Source: Chryseolinea sp. H1M3-3 (lineage in GTDB: Bacteria; Bacteroidota; Bacteroidia; Cytophagales; Cyclobacteriaceae). Taken from it: a stretch of DNA of 64,000 bases. The notes under the pieces were generated by a model. That model saw only the letters and a program-made list of their open reading frames with translations. It ran no database searches and was not told the origin of the DNA. Numbering within the stretch: the first letter of the stretch is position 1; each line of letters starts with the position of its first letter. The DNA lies in assembly GCF_029360725.1 (NCBI RefSeq), contig NZ_JARKMY010000002.1, positions 496,001 to 560,000 on the forward strand. The letters are read 5' to 3'. Of the stretch, positions 33,350 through 42,244 are shown in pieces. The translations under genes were made by a program, and so were the position numbers.

Positions 33350-34264
33350 ATGAAACAGATATTAATTTCTTTTGCAACAATTGCTTTCGCCATGATTGTA
33401 TTTTCATGTGAAGAGCAAGGAAAGTTTGGTCTTGATGAATCAGATAAGGCGTTTAACCTCCGGATGTCTCCCGACAAAAATACGTTCGACATCTCACAGG
33501 GAGATCCACAAATTAATTTTACCATTTACTCTGATACAAAAACCATCGACAATGTGAAAATCATTGTTGAGTTTGTTGAGTTCGGTGGAGACGGGCCTTC
33601 AGCCAAAAGGTTGCTGAAAGAATTGCCTGGCGATGCGTTTGCTGCTTCGCCTTCCACAACAGTCTCTATTAAGCTATCTGAATTTGCAGCGGCTGTGGGT
33701 CTTTCACTGGACGATATTAAAGGTGGCGATGTTTTTAACATCCATAACCAGGTTAATATGATTGATGGAAGAGTTTATCCTGATACATTGGAGCTTGGAG
33801 GAGATGAATTTGTCAATGTTGAGAATAGTTTTTTTACATCAGCAGGTTCTACGAGTTATACCAGTACGTTATCATTTGCGGTATTGTGTCCCTTTATTGC
33901 TGCTGAAGCGGCCGGTACATACATCATCACCCGTGATGACGCCGAAGTTTCTTTTGATCCTACATATCAGCCGGTTGTTATTGCGGGACCAGGGCCTAAT
34001 CAGGTAACAGTGAAAAACTTGTTTTCGCATCCGGAGAACTATGATATCATCGTTGATGTGGATCCGGCCTCGGCGGTCGCCACCGTCGAAAAACAAGCGG
34101 CATGGAACTCCGACAATTTCGGTTTTGGTCTGGGCCCGGCGTCTATAGAGGGAAATGGCTTGTTTTTTTCCTGTACAGGTTTTATTACGCTTAACCTTGT
34201 ACACAGTGTCGAATCAGGTCCATTTGCAGGTACTTATGTATTAGAAATGACCCGTAAACCCTAG
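33350..34264 (+). CDS. Lipoprotein of the SusCD locus, family not recognised
   Basis: This 304-residue lipoprotein has a signal ending VFSC (lipid cysteine at residue 20). The mature part is predicted to be all-beta, with immunoglobulin-like strands (INFTIYSDTKTIDNVKIIVEFVEFG) and a C-terminal calycin-like section with AAGTYIITRDDAEVSFD and SGPFAGTYVLEMTRK. The position behind susD is where SusE/SusF-type surface glycan-binding proteins normally stand, so a cell-surface binding role is likely by context. No enzyme motif is seen. Confidence 0.72.
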   Translation: MKQILISFATIAFAMIVFSCEEQGKFGLDESDKAFNLRMSPDKNTFDISQGDPQINFTIYSDTKTIDNVKIIVEFVEFGGDGPSAKRLLKELPGDAFAASPSTTVSIKLSEFAAAVGLSLDDIKGGDVFNIHNQVNMIDGRVYPDTLELGGDEFVNVENSFFTSAGSTSYTSTLSFAVLCPFIAAEAAGTYIITRDDAEVSFDPTYQPVVIAGPGPNQVTVKNLFSHPENYDIIVDVDPASAVATVEKQAAWNSDNFGFGLGPASIEGNGLFFSCTGFITLNLVHSVESGPFAGTYVLEMTRKP

Positions 34265-34308
34265 ATTCATGTAGTCTTTTTCCTTTAATGCTAAAAATCG
34301 GTAAACTC

Positions 34309-34347
34309 AAGCGGGTTGCGGTTAAAACGCAGCCCGCTTCTATTTTC
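34309..34347 (+). terminator. Intrinsic terminator of the SusCD operon
   Basis: AAGCGGG (34309-34315) pairs with CCCGCTT (34333-34339), with an inner GCG/CGC stem, followed by CTATTTT. It lies 45 bp past the lipoprotein stop. The rest of the 261-bp gap shows only a TAGGTTTTG-like box at about 34442 that may be the promoter of the next gene. Confidence 0.8.
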
Positions 34348-34525
34348 AGCCGTTTCCGGAAATTGGGTTTTTACATTCTGACTGCATAAATCGACTGAAC
34401 CTGATATTATTTTAATCAATCTTCAGCGCTCTCAAAAGATGTAGGTTTTGCTCAGCTTTTAAAAAGAAATTCGTCGTCACCTTTCCGAAGTTGCAAGGTA
34501 TTGCTGAGTTCTCTGTAGCGAACAT

Positions 34526-36478
34526 ATGGTTTTTCGAACGCTCATTTGCGCTTTTCTTTTTTTCTCCCCTTTGTTTTGTTATTCGCAACAAAACCAGATC
34601 GATAGTTTAGAGAATTTAGTGCAAGCGAGACCTGACGATACTACAAAAGTCTGGCTTTTGAATCACCTGGTATCCACCCTGCGCGAAGGCGATAATAATA
34701 AAGCACTGAAATATGCTGGGCAAGCGCGAGATCTTGCACAGCAGTTAAAATACAACCGTGGGTTGGCGTGGGCACTGGAAAACCTGGGATGGCTCTCGTA
34801 TCGAAAAGGGGATTATGCTACTGCCTTTCAACTGGCTACAGATGCTCTAAATATTATTGAGAATTATCATGATTTCTCTACCATTGCAAGATGCCTGAAT
34901 AGTATTGCCGCGATCTATTATGAGCAAAAACAATATGATGCCGCCCTCCATAATTTCAAGCGTGCCTTACAAGCAGCGAACCGAAGTAACGACTACACGA
35001 CAATAGCCCGAAGTTTGAATAACATTGCATACACCATGTTGCGTTTGGAGCAGCAAGACTCCGCAGCCATTTATGCGGAACGTGGACTTCGTGCAAGTCA
35101 ACAAGCGCACAGCAAGTACCTGGAAGGTTATGCATATCGAACGCTGGGAGATATCGATTTAAGGAATAAAAAATTTGATGCTGCACTAAAAAAGTTTTGG
35201 AATGCAGTAGCACTGGCTGATAAGGTTAAAAACAAATTTCTGAAAGCCTCAACGTTGCATCGCGTGGCAAAAGCATACATCAACTTGAATCAGCCTGACT
35301 CAGCGTTGAAACACCTGGAGGAAAACATAGCGGTTGCTAAACAATTTGGTTACAGTGATGAACTTGAGGTCGCTCTAAAATTGACTGCAGAAGTCTATAC
35401 TGTCAAAAAAGCTGTAGAAAAAGCCTATGAATATCAGTCCAGATACATCCATCTTCACGATTCTTTATACGACCAACGCAATAGTCAGCACTTGGCACTG
35501 ATGCAAGCACGATTTGAATCACAATTAAAAGAGGCGGAAATTGAACTGTTGAAAAAAGATACCAAGATCAAACAGCAGGAGATCAACAATCAACAGGTAT
35601 GGATGTATTTTACTATTGGCTTATTAACATTAACAGCTGTTTTAGTTTTTGTATTGCTGTACAGCAACTGGTTAAAGAGAAAAGCAAATGTCGTATTGGG
35701 CACAAAAAATCAGGAAATACAGGAGCAGGCACAGCAACTTAGCAATCTCAATGTTACAAAAGACAAACTGCTTTCCATTATCAGCCACGATGTACGTGGG
35801 CCCCTGGCAAGTTTAAGGGGATTGGTGAACATTGTTTGCAGCGGGGGTCTGGATCAAGATGAATTTCTTACGCACTCTCTGAAGATTCGACAGAACCTGG
35901 ACTCCGTGCAGGAAGACTTAGATAATCTCCTGTATTGGGCTCAATCGCAATTGAACGGAATTCAAATCAATATCGAACAAATCAACGTTCGTGCCATTGT
36001 CAACGATAAAATAAAACTGTTCAAAGATGCAGGCGATCGGAAAGCGATCACAATGATAAATGACATTAGCGAGGACCTTACGGTGTTAGCCGATAAGAAT
36101 CATCTCGGGCTCGTCGTACGCAACCTCATGGCTAATGCAATCAAGTTTAATAAACACGGAGGAACTATTCATATTCAGGAAAAATCTGTCAGTGATGTCG
36201 TGGAGATATCGGTCCGGGATTCTGGTGTCGGAATAAAATCATCCGATCTGAAGAAGTTATTCAATGCCCAAACACATTTCTCTAATCTTGGAACGGATCA
36301 GGAAAAAGGAGTAGGCATCGGGCTGCTGCTTACGAAAGAGTTTATTGAAAAGAATGGCGGTTCAATATGGGTTAGCAGCGAAGTCGGCAAAGGATCTACC
36401 TTCACCTTTACAAGCAAGAGGGTGGTCATTTCCTCCTCCAAAGGAAAAACGGCATTGAGCTCCACACTCAATAGATAG
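34526..36478 (+). CDS. TPR-containing sensor histidine kinase
   Basis: This 650-residue kinase has a signal peptide (to about residue 20, FCYSQQ), then at least five tetratricopeptide repeats in the periplasm (about 35-290, such as ALENLGWLSYRKGDYATAFQLATDAL), a coiled-coil stretch, one membrane helix (about 358-380, YFTIGLLTLTAVLVFVLLYSNW), a HisKA domain with H421 in LLSIISHDVRGPLASLRG, and a HATPase domain with N-box NLMANAIKFNKHGG and G-box VRDSGVGI/GVGIGLLL. This is a common Bacteroidota orphan sensor type. No response regulator is adjacent; the next gene is convergent, 5 bp away. Confidence 0.92.
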   Translation: MVFRTLICAFLFFSPLFCYSQQNQIDSLENLVQARPDDTTKVWLLNHLVSTLREGDNNKALKYAGQARDLAQQLKYNRGLAWALENLGWLSYRKGDYATAFQLATDALNIIENYHDFSTIARCLNSIAAIYYEQKQYDAALHNFKRALQAANRSNDYTTIARSLNNIAYTMLRLEQQDSAAIYAERGLRASQQAHSKYLEGYAYRTLGDIDLRNKKFDAALKKFWNAVALADKVKNKFLKASTLHRVAKAYINLNQPDSALKHLEENIAVAKQFGYSDELEVALKLTAEVYTVKKAVEKAYEYQSRYIHLHDSLYDQRNSQHLALMQARFESQLKEAEIELLKKDTKIKQQEINNQQVWMYFTIGLLTLTAVLVFVLLYSNWLKRKANVVLGTKNQEIQEQAQQLSNLNVTKDKLLSIISHDVRGPLASLRGLVNIVCSGGLDQDEFLTHSLKIRQNLDSVQEDLDNLLYWAQSQLNGIQINIEQINVRAIVNDKIKLFKDAGDRKAITMINDISEDLTVLADKNHLGLVVRNLMANAIKFNKHGGTIHIQEKSVSDVVEISVRDSGVGIKSSDLKKLFNAQTHFSNLGTDQEKGVGIGLLLTKEFIEKNGGSIWVSSEVGKGSTFTFTSKRVVISSSKGKTALSSTLNR

Positions 36479-36483
36479 CAACG

Positions 36484-37380
36484 CTACGTTAAAAAAGTTG
36501 GGGGTACTAAAATAGGAAGTGAAGCCGCGTTCAGTTGTATAGTATAAGAATTGCTCAGCCCACAGGGCTCACCGTCAACATGATAAGGTACAGGAGTGCT
36601 CGTCTTTATTCTCACAGCTGTTGCATTCAGCATATCACACATATCCGATTTTTTAAGCGATCCTCTCAAGAAGCCATAAATAAATTTCAGGTTATACAGC
36701 GGTACTTTTTTTAAGACAGTGATATTCAGCAAGCCGTCGCATACCGATGCTAAAGGCGCAATCTTAATGTTATTGCCGTATTGTGATGAGTTAGCTATTC
36801 CAATAATAAAAGCTTTCTGGGTTGAGGTCATTTCATTGAAGGAAATTTCAGCCTCAAACTCCTGAAAATTAAATAGCTCTTTTAAGACAAGTCTAACATA
36901 TCCGAACAATCCCCGAATTTTTCGGTCAGCAAATAGATTGGCAATATGCCCGTCGAAACCAATACCCGATACGTTAAGGGATAGTTTTCCATTTACAGTC
37001 AACGTATCAATGCGGACAATCTTGTTGGAAAATAAACTCCTGATAGCTTCTGATAACTTAACAGGAACTCCTAAATGCCTGGCTAAGCCATTTCCTGAGC
37101 CGCGCGGAAGTATTCCCATCGGGGTTGATGAGTGCAATAGCCCTTGTGCAACTTCGTTGATTGTTCCGTCTCCGCCAACGGCCACTACGTAGTCAAATCC
37201 ATTTTTTGATGCATTGTTTGCCAAAGAGATTGCATGGCCTCGCCGTTGTGTGTATTCAATGGTACAGTCTGCCCGATTTTCCTTGCAGGCATTCAATATC
37301 AATCCTTCCACCGTCGCCTGATAACCAACGCCGGAATGCTTGTTAATAATAAAAAGGATTTTCTTGTCTCGACAATCCAC
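36484..37380 (-). CDS. Diacylglycerol kinase family lipid kinase (YegS/DgkB-like)
   Basis: This 298-residue lipid kinase has the conserved nucleotide motif VAVGGDGTINEVAQGLLHSSTPMGILPRGSGNGLARHLGV, which is diagnostic. The N-terminal FIINKHSGVG and the substrate-side segment SGIGFDGHIANLF also fit. The likely reaction is phosphorylation of diacylglycerol or a related lipid. The start must be GTG (37380-37378): an in-frame TGA lies two codons upstream and there is no earlier ATG. Near-zero spacing (5 bp) to the convergent sensor kinase gene. An acyl carrier protein gene lies upstream, 137 bp away, on the same strand. Confidence 0.9.
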   Translation of the reverse strand: MDCRDKKILFIINKHSGVGYQATVEGLILNACKENRADCTIEYTQRRGHAISLANNASKNGFDYVVAVGGDGTINEVAQGLLHSSTPMGILPRGSGNGLARHLGVPVKLSEAIRSLFSNKIVRIDTLTVNGKLSLNVSGIGFDGHIANLFADRKIRGLFGYVRLVLKELFNFQEFEAEISFNEMTSTQKAFIIGIANSSQYGNNIKIAPLASVCDGLLNITVLKKVPLYNLKFIYGFLRGSLKKSDMCDMLNATAVRIKTSTPVPYHVDGEPCGLSNSYTIQLNAASLPILVPPTFLT

Positions 37381-37517
37381 ACCTCAACAATACAAATTTT
37401 TAAAGAAGTAAATGTTAATTCTGTGAGATCAATTCAATAGAAAGCTTGCTACAAAAGGATTAAGGATGTCAAAAAATTGGACGAAAGATTAAAATGAATG
37501 CGGCAATCAGGTGCTGC

Positions 37518-37754
37518 TCACTTTAACTTGTCTTGAATATACTTTACAGCTTGTCCAAAGGTCTGCATTTTTTCCGCATCATCATCCGGAATACGAATAT
37601 CAAAAGTTTGTTCAAACTCCATTACAATTTCAGCATAGTCGAGGGAATCTATTCCGAGGTCCTTAACAAAATTTGCGTCTGGGGTAATTTCTGATTCTGC
37701 AATGCCTAATTTTTCAGTCAATATTTTAGTGACTTTCTTTTGGATATCTTGCAT
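37518..37754 (-). CDS. acpP: Acyl carrier protein
   Basis: This 78-residue acidic four-helix protein has the 4'-phosphopantetheine attachment site at S37 in DLGIDSLDYAEIVMEFEQTF. This is the standard GxDSL motif of AcpP. The C-terminus is KYIQDKLK. It stands alone, not in a fab gene cluster, and its neighbours are a lipid kinase and an NtrB-like sensor. It could therefore be the housekeeping ACP or a second one with a special acylation role. I cannot tell which from this window. Confidence 0.9.
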   Translation of the reverse strand: MQDIQKKVTKILTEKLGIAESEITPDANFVKDLGIDSLDYAEIVMEFEQTFDIRIPDDDAEKMQTFGQAVKYIQDKLK

Positions 37755-37845
37755 AGCGCTATTAACTGTTTGGTAAATGTATTAAATCCGTTTTTGCCCC
37801 ACAAGTGCTCAACTAGCGATTGAAAACGGACCGATACTTTATCTC

Positions 37846-39195
37846 TTAAAAGCGCATGAAAAATTCTGTCCCTTTTCCTACCGTCGACTTTACTGTTAAT
37901 GTTCCTTGGTGCTGTCGCATAATCTGACGGGAGAGACTAAGTCCGATTCCTGAACCGGTTTTTTTGGTGGTGAAAAATGGAATGAAGATTTTTTCCATCG
38001 CTTCAGGATCGATTCCTGTACCGTTATCTTTAATGGAGATCACTGGCCTTGACTTTTCATTGACGTATGCTTTGATCTCTATCTTCTTTTCCTGTTGGTC
38101 CTCAAAAGACTGTATGGCATTTCGAATCAAGTTGATCAACACTTGCTCGATCATGTTTTTGTCTGCCGAAATGGTTAGATCTTCCGGGTAGACGGTGGTA
38201 ATCAACTGGATTTCACGATCTGCCAAATCCCGTTTATGTAAAATGGTAAGTTCATCGAAAAGACATTGTACATCGATTTGAACCGGTCGGGGCTTGGGTA
38301 TCGCTGTGAGACTCCGAAACTCCTTTACAAAATGGATAAGACCCTCGCTGCGTTTGCTGATGGTTTGGAGAGAAAGATGAATGTCGGCCATTTGATCCTT
38401 GGTCAACGGGTGGGCGGTGACATCGTTTACATGTGGTTTCAATTCCTCCTCGACAATTCCGGCCAGGGATGAAATGGGTGTAACAGAGTTCATGATTTCA
38501 TGTGTCAAGACGCGCACAAGGTTTTGCCATGCTTCCATTTCTTTTTCTTCAAGCTCACTTTGGATATTCTGAAGTGAAATCAATTTTACATTTTCCCCCC
38601 GAAGGTTAAGCTCGATAGCATAGACCGAAAGTTGTACAAGCTCTTCACCGATCTTTAACCGAACCAACTCACGGCCGCCGGTTTTAAGCTTTATAAAAAC
38701 CTGTACCAGGGTCTCACTTACTTCTTTAAGGTCACTGAGTTTGTCAGCACGATTTACCTTTAAAAGTTTGCGTGCTGCACTGTTAAAAATTTCAATATTC
38801 CCATCTTCTTTAAAAACCATCAGACCAATTCCGACATGCATTACAATATTTTTGAAGAAGAGAAATTCAGAGTCCTTTTCACGACGGGAATTCCGAAGCT
38901 TGAGCATTGCCTCGTTTAATTCCTGGTGGAGTCTTCTTACTGCGGGATCATCGCTTTCTGTCTTAAAGGAATAAGACAAATCATCAAACTGTATGGAGTC
39001 GAGGAAAGAGGCGATATTTTCATTGGATCGATCGAGATATTCAATCAGGAGTTTAACCTGATAGATGCTGATCCCTAAAAAAATCAGCGCATACACCCAG
39101 TCACCTTTTGAAAAGGTAAAAAAACCAAATAAAAAAATTGAAGCAGCCAGGAAAGCCACCCGTGGTACTACGGGAGATCGCCAATTAAAGTCCAT
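37846..39195 (-). CDS. NtrB-like sensor histidine kinase
   Basis: This 449-residue kinase has two membrane helices at the N-terminus (about 10-50), a PAS-like region (about 110-205), a HisKA domain with H232 in VRVLTHEIMNSVTPISSLAGIV and a HATPase domain with NLIRNAIQSFEDQ, KDNGTGIDPEAMEKIF and GSGIGLSLSRQIM. The ATG at 39195 is preferred to a GTG ten codons upstream; both overlap the 3' end of the sigma-54 activator gene (11 bp for the ATG). It is the cognate sensor of that regulator. The signal it detects is not evident, as the periplasmic loop is only a few residues. Confidence 0.9.
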   Translation of the reverse strand: MDFNWRSPVVPRVAFLAASIFLFGFFTFSKGDWVYALIFLGISIYQVKLLIEYLDRSNENIASFLDSIQFDDLSYSFKTESDDPAVRRLHQELNEAMLKLRNSRREKDSEFLFFKNIVMHVGIGLMVFKEDGNIEIFNSAARKLLKVNRADKLSDLKEVSETLVQVFIKLKTGGRELVRLKIGEELVQLSVYAIELNLRGENVKLISLQNIQSELEEKEMEAWQNLVRVLTHEIMNSVTPISSLAGIVEEELKPHVNDVTAHPLTKDQMADIHLSLQTISKRSEGLIHFVKEFRSLTAIPKPRPVQIDVQCLFDELTILHKRDLADREIQLITTVYPEDLTISADKNMIEQVLINLIRNAIQSFEDQQEKKIEIKAYVNEKSRPVISIKDNGTGIDPEAMEKIFIPFFTTKKTGSGIGLSLSRQIMRQHQGTLTVKSTVGKGTEFFMRF

Positions 39196-40555
39196 ACTTT
39201 TCCATTCTTCGGTAAAGCGAAGCACGGGTGAGACCTAATTCATCAGCAGCTTTCGAAATATTTCCGTTATGCATTTGCAGCGCTTTAGCAATTGCACTTC
39301 GTTCAACTTCATCGAGGTTCAGGGTATGGTTTACAGTCCCTGACGACACCGACCGGCTCAGTAAAAAGTCACTTTCCTGCAAGGTGTCCGAGTCCGTCAT
39401 GATCACGGCACGCTCGATGGCATGTTGCAATTCACGAATGTTGCCTGGCCATGGATATCGTTTTAGTCTGTCCATTGCCTCGGGCGTAATTTGCTTTACG
39501 GATTTATGATATTTTTTTGCGTAATAACTCAGGTAGTGTTGCGCGAGCAAAGGGATATCTTCAATACGTTCGTACAAGGAGGGAACCTGAATCTCAACCG
39601 TGTTAATCCGGTATAGAAGGTCCTGCCGAAAGGTACCTTCCTGAACCATTTTATGCAGGGGCATATTGGTAGCACAGATCAACCGTATATCTACCGGCAT
39701 GGATTGATTTGAGCCCACCCGCGTTACCTGCCGCGATTGCAACGCGCTAAGTAATTTTCCCTGCAAACTCAAACTTAAGTTGCCAATTTCGTCGAGGAAA
39801 AGTGTTCCCTTATTCGCCAATTCAAACCTTCCGGGCCGGTCTTCTCGCGCATCGGTGAATGCACCTTTTTTATGGCCAAATAATTCGCTTTCAAAAAGCG
39901 TTTCTGTGATGGCGCCCATGTCTACAGAGACAAAACTGTTATTTTTCCGCAAGGAGCGCTGATGAATGGCCCGCGCAATTAATTCTTTACCGGTTCCATT
40001 TTCCCCTAAGATCAAAACATTTGCGTCGGTCTTTGCCACCTTATCCGTGAGGGTAAAAACTTCCTGTATCGCCTGGCTTTTACCAATGATTTCTGCAAAA
40101 GGCTTGCTGATCTGTTCCTCAAGCATTTCTTTCGCCTTTTTCAGCTTGTCAACTTCGTTATAAGACTGCTTCAATTTGATTGCAGTAGCGATGGTGGCGA
40201 TTAGTTTTTCATTTTGCCAGGGCTTCAGAATAAAATCCGTAGCACCTTGTTTCAAGGCCCGCACGGCCATCTCTACATCTCCAAACGCAGTGATCAGAAT
40301 CACAACCGCTGTCGGATCATGCTTCATGATTTCGTCCAGCCAAAAGAAACCTTCTTTGCCACTGGTGATATCTTTGCTGAAATTCATATCCAACAGGATA
40401 ACATCGTAAGTATCGTTGTTGAGAAGGAATGGAATTTTCTTTGGGTTTTTCTCAATGATTACATGATGGTTTTGTTTTTTGAGTAACATTTTCGCAGCGA
40501 GAAGGACATCTTCGTCATCATCGATCATTAGGATTTTACCGCCTTCAGGATTCAC
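39185..40555 (-). CDS. Sigma-54-dependent response regulator (NtrC family)
   Basis: This 456-residue regulator has a receiver (1-125, D56 in DVILLDMNF), an AAA+ domain with Walker A GENGTGK (184-190), Walker B-type FLDEIGNLSL and R-finger region, and a C-terminal Fis helix-turn-helix (HNGNISKAADELGLTRASLYRRMEKY). The loop that contacts sigma-54 reads GAFTDA (231-236) instead of GAFTGA; this is seen in some Bacteroidota activators, but is a variation of a key motif. The start is GTG at 40555, since no ATG precedes the receiver after the upstream TAA. It is probably the first gene of an operon with its sensor, with a sigma-54-like promoter at 40586. Confidence 0.93.
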   Translation of the reverse strand: MNPEGGKILMIDDDEDVLLAAKMLLKKQNHHVIIEKNPKKIPFLLNNDTYDVILLDMNFSKDITSGKEGFFWLDEIMKHDPTAVVILITAFGDVEMAVRALKQGATDFILKPWQNEKLIATIATAIKLKQSYNEVDKLKKAKEMLEEQISKPFAEIIGKSQAIQEVFTLTDKVAKTDANVLILGENGTGKELIARAIHQRSLRKNNSFVSVDMGAITETLFESELFGHKKGAFTDAREDRPGRFELANKGTLFLDEIGNLSLSLQGKLLSALQSRQVTRVGSNQSMPVDIRLICATNMPLHKMVQEGTFRQDLLYRINTVEIQVPSLYERIEDIPLLAQHYLSYYAKKYHKSVKQITPEAMDRLKRYPWPGNIRELQHAIERAVIMTDSDTLQESDFLLSRSVSSGTVNHTLNLDEVERSAIAKALQMHNGNISKAADELGLTRASLYRRMEKYGL

Positions 40556-40585
40556 TTGTTTAGATTTAAGTTAGGGAATTCAACT

Positions 40586-40602
40586 AGGGAATTTTGTGCC
40601 AA
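40586..40602 (-). promoter_or_regulatory. Candidate sigma-54 promoter of the NtrC/NtrB operon
   Basis: The minus strand reads TTGGCAC-AAAAT-TCCC. The -24 box TTGGCAC is ideal and the -12 box TTCC differs from TTGC in one position. This would start the transcript about 20 bp before the GTG start. It is an inference by eye, supported by the palindrome at 40673. Confidence 0.42.
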
Positions 40603-40643
40603 GCGCTAAATCCGGCTTTAAAGCTTTGATTGGCTTATGCATC

Positions 40644-40688
40644 TGTTCAATGTGTTCTTTGTTGTACAAAGATGTTCAAAACTGAACA
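40644..40688. promoter_or_regulatory. TGTTCA repeats and palindrome, possible upstream activator site
   Basis: TGTTCA-AAAC-TGAACA at 40673-40688 is a perfect inverted repeat with a 4-bp spacer. Single TGTTCA and TGTTCT copies lie at 40644 and 40653. They sit about 70-100 bp upstream of the sigma-54-like box, the usual place for enhancer sites of NtrC-family activators, which suggests self-regulation. Confidence 0.4.
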
Positions 40689-40691
40689 GTT

Positions 40692-41477
40692 TTATGGCTT
40701 GAATTCGAAAAAATCTACGGAGTTTGTTTGAATGAGGAAAAGTCGCTCATCGGTTAACAAGGCCATCGTAAATTCGCCGGGAAGTTTCATTGTTCGCTCC
40801 TCACCAGTAAACAGATTTAAAAAACGAAGCTGGCCATCCACGGGATAGTATAATTCCTCCCCGACAAAATTGAAATAGGAGAGGCGTTGAACGGCGATGC
40901 TCTTGATCACCTTTCCCATCCCATTAAATATATGGATACCCTTTTCGCGATCAAGGAAAAAAATGAAACCCTGGTACTCGCGAATGAAGATAATGTTTGA
41001 AAAATCAGGTGAGATGGTTTCGGGAAATTTAACATCAGTTTCAAGGATGGACTTCCGTGGATTATATTTTTTAATCGTTTGATCGGCCGCATCCAGAATC
41101 CAAAGGTTGTGATCACCCGATGAACATGCCAGCCAAGGGTCAATAATGAAAGCAGAATCTAGCAAAAAGGAATTGGTAGCTTCAAAGGAAGGATTCCAAT
41201 ATTCGAATTTCCTTGACGTTCTAAAGAAAGCAAACAAACGGCTACCGTCGCGTGGCTCAAATAAGGTTGGCACCGGTTCATTCTTATAAACCGATAGCAG
41301 CTTTCCGTTAACATCGAATTTTTGAATCTGACCTTTCTTGGTAATCAAATACAACTCTCCAACCCTGTCGACACTCGCAAATTCAATTTCGTCGCTGATA
41401 TTTCGTGTCGTGATTTTCTTTTGCGCGACTACTGTATACGTCGAAAATAAAAAAACGAAAATGATTAGGTACCTCAT
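40692..41477 (-). CDS. Hypothetical secreted beta-propeller protein
   Basis: This 261-residue protein has a signal peptide (MRYLIIFVFLFSTYTVVAQ). The mature part is a string of short strands that resembles a six-bladed propeller: VGELYLITKKGQIQKFDVNGKLL, DHNLWILDAADQTIKKYNP, YQGFIFFLDREKGIHIFNGMGKVI and LRFLNLFTGEERTM. No enzyme motif is seen. Its ATG overlaps the lpxH stop (ATGA), so it is coupled to lpxH. Homologues of this kind often accompany LpxH in Bacteroidota genomes, to my recollection, but the function is unknown. Confidence 0.78.
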   Translation of the reverse strand: MRYLIIFVFLFSTYTVVAQKKITTRNISDEIEFASVDRVGELYLITKKGQIQKFDVNGKLLSVYKNEPVPTLFEPRDGSRLFAFFRTSRKFEYWNPSFEATNSFLLDSAFIIDPWLACSSGDHNLWILDAADQTIKKYNPRKSILETDVKFPETISPDFSNIIFIREYQGFIFFLDREKGIHIFNGMGKVIKSIAVQRLSYFNFVGEELYYPVDGQLRFLNLFTGEERTMKLPGEFTMALLTDERLFLIQTNSVDFFEFKP

Positions 41478-42244
41478 TGAGTAAATGTTTTTAATACGAC
41501 TTCCGTACCATCATATACGCCGTACGTATTAAAATGTACCCATTCGCCTAGGTTCACATACCGGCTGTTTTCGCCAATCTTAAGATCCAATGGCAAATGC
41601 CGGTGGCCAAAGATGTAAAAATCATAATGCTGTTCGCGCTCTACTTCATTGCAATAATTCCAAAGGAATTCGCCTTGCTCACCTTCGAATTTTTCTTCTC
41701 GTTTCAAATTGCTGATCCGGCTTTTTCTAGACCAATATGATGCAATGCCTATACCAAGATTGGGATGAATGCGCGCGAATAACCATTGGCAAATTTTGCT
41801 GTCGAAAAATTTCTTTAAAAACTTATAGGTGTGATCTCCCGGTCCTAAGCCATCACCATGACCGATCATCAGCGTCTGTTTACCTACCCGCAGCGTTTGC
41901 GGCTTTCTAAAAATCGGAATCCCTAACTCTGTTGGAAAATAGTCGAACATCCACATGTCATGATTGCCCGTAAACATTTTGATAGGAATTCCCGCATCCG
42001 ACAATTCAGCCAACTTACCCTGAAGCCTGATAAATCCTTTGGGTATCGCGTGTTTGTATTCAAACCAGAAATCAAAAATATCGCCCAATAAATAAATGGT
42101 GTGCGCTTCATGTTTGATCGAATCCAGCCATTTCACAATACGTTTCTCACGATCAAGACTGGACTTATAATCCGGAACACCGAGGTGAAAATCCGAAGCA
42201 AAAAAAATCTTCTTCCCGTGAAGGTCTGGTATAGGTTCGATCAT
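41474..42244 (-). CDS. lpxH: UDP-2,3-diacylglucosamine hydrolase (LpxH-like phosphoesterase)
   Basis: This 256-residue calcineurin-like metallophosphoesterase cleaves UDP-2,3-diacylglucosamine to lipid X in lipid A synthesis. The five metal-binding motifs are complete: FASDFHLG, GDIFDFWFEY, TGNHDMW, MIGHGDGLGPGDHTYK and FGHRHLPLD. The ATG at 42244 is chosen over a GTG nine codons upstream, because that GTG lies within the stem of the ftsH terminator. The ATG directly follows the T-run of that terminator, so the gene has essentially no leader of its own. It is followed by a beta-propeller gene with a 4-bp overlap. Confidence 0.9.
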   Translation of the reverse strand: MIEPIPDLHGKKIFFASDFHLGVPDYKSSLDREKRIVKWLDSIKHEAHTIYLLGDIFDFWFEYKHAIPKGFIRLQGKLAELSDAGIPIKMFTGNHDMWMFDYFPTELGIPIFRKPQTLRVGKQTLMIGHGDGLGPGDHTYKFLKKFFDSKICQWLFARIHPNLGIGIASYWSRKSRISNLKREEKFEGEQGEFLWNYCNEVEREQHYDFYIFGHRHLPLDLKIGENSRYVNLGEWVHFNTYGVYDGTEVVLKTFTQ

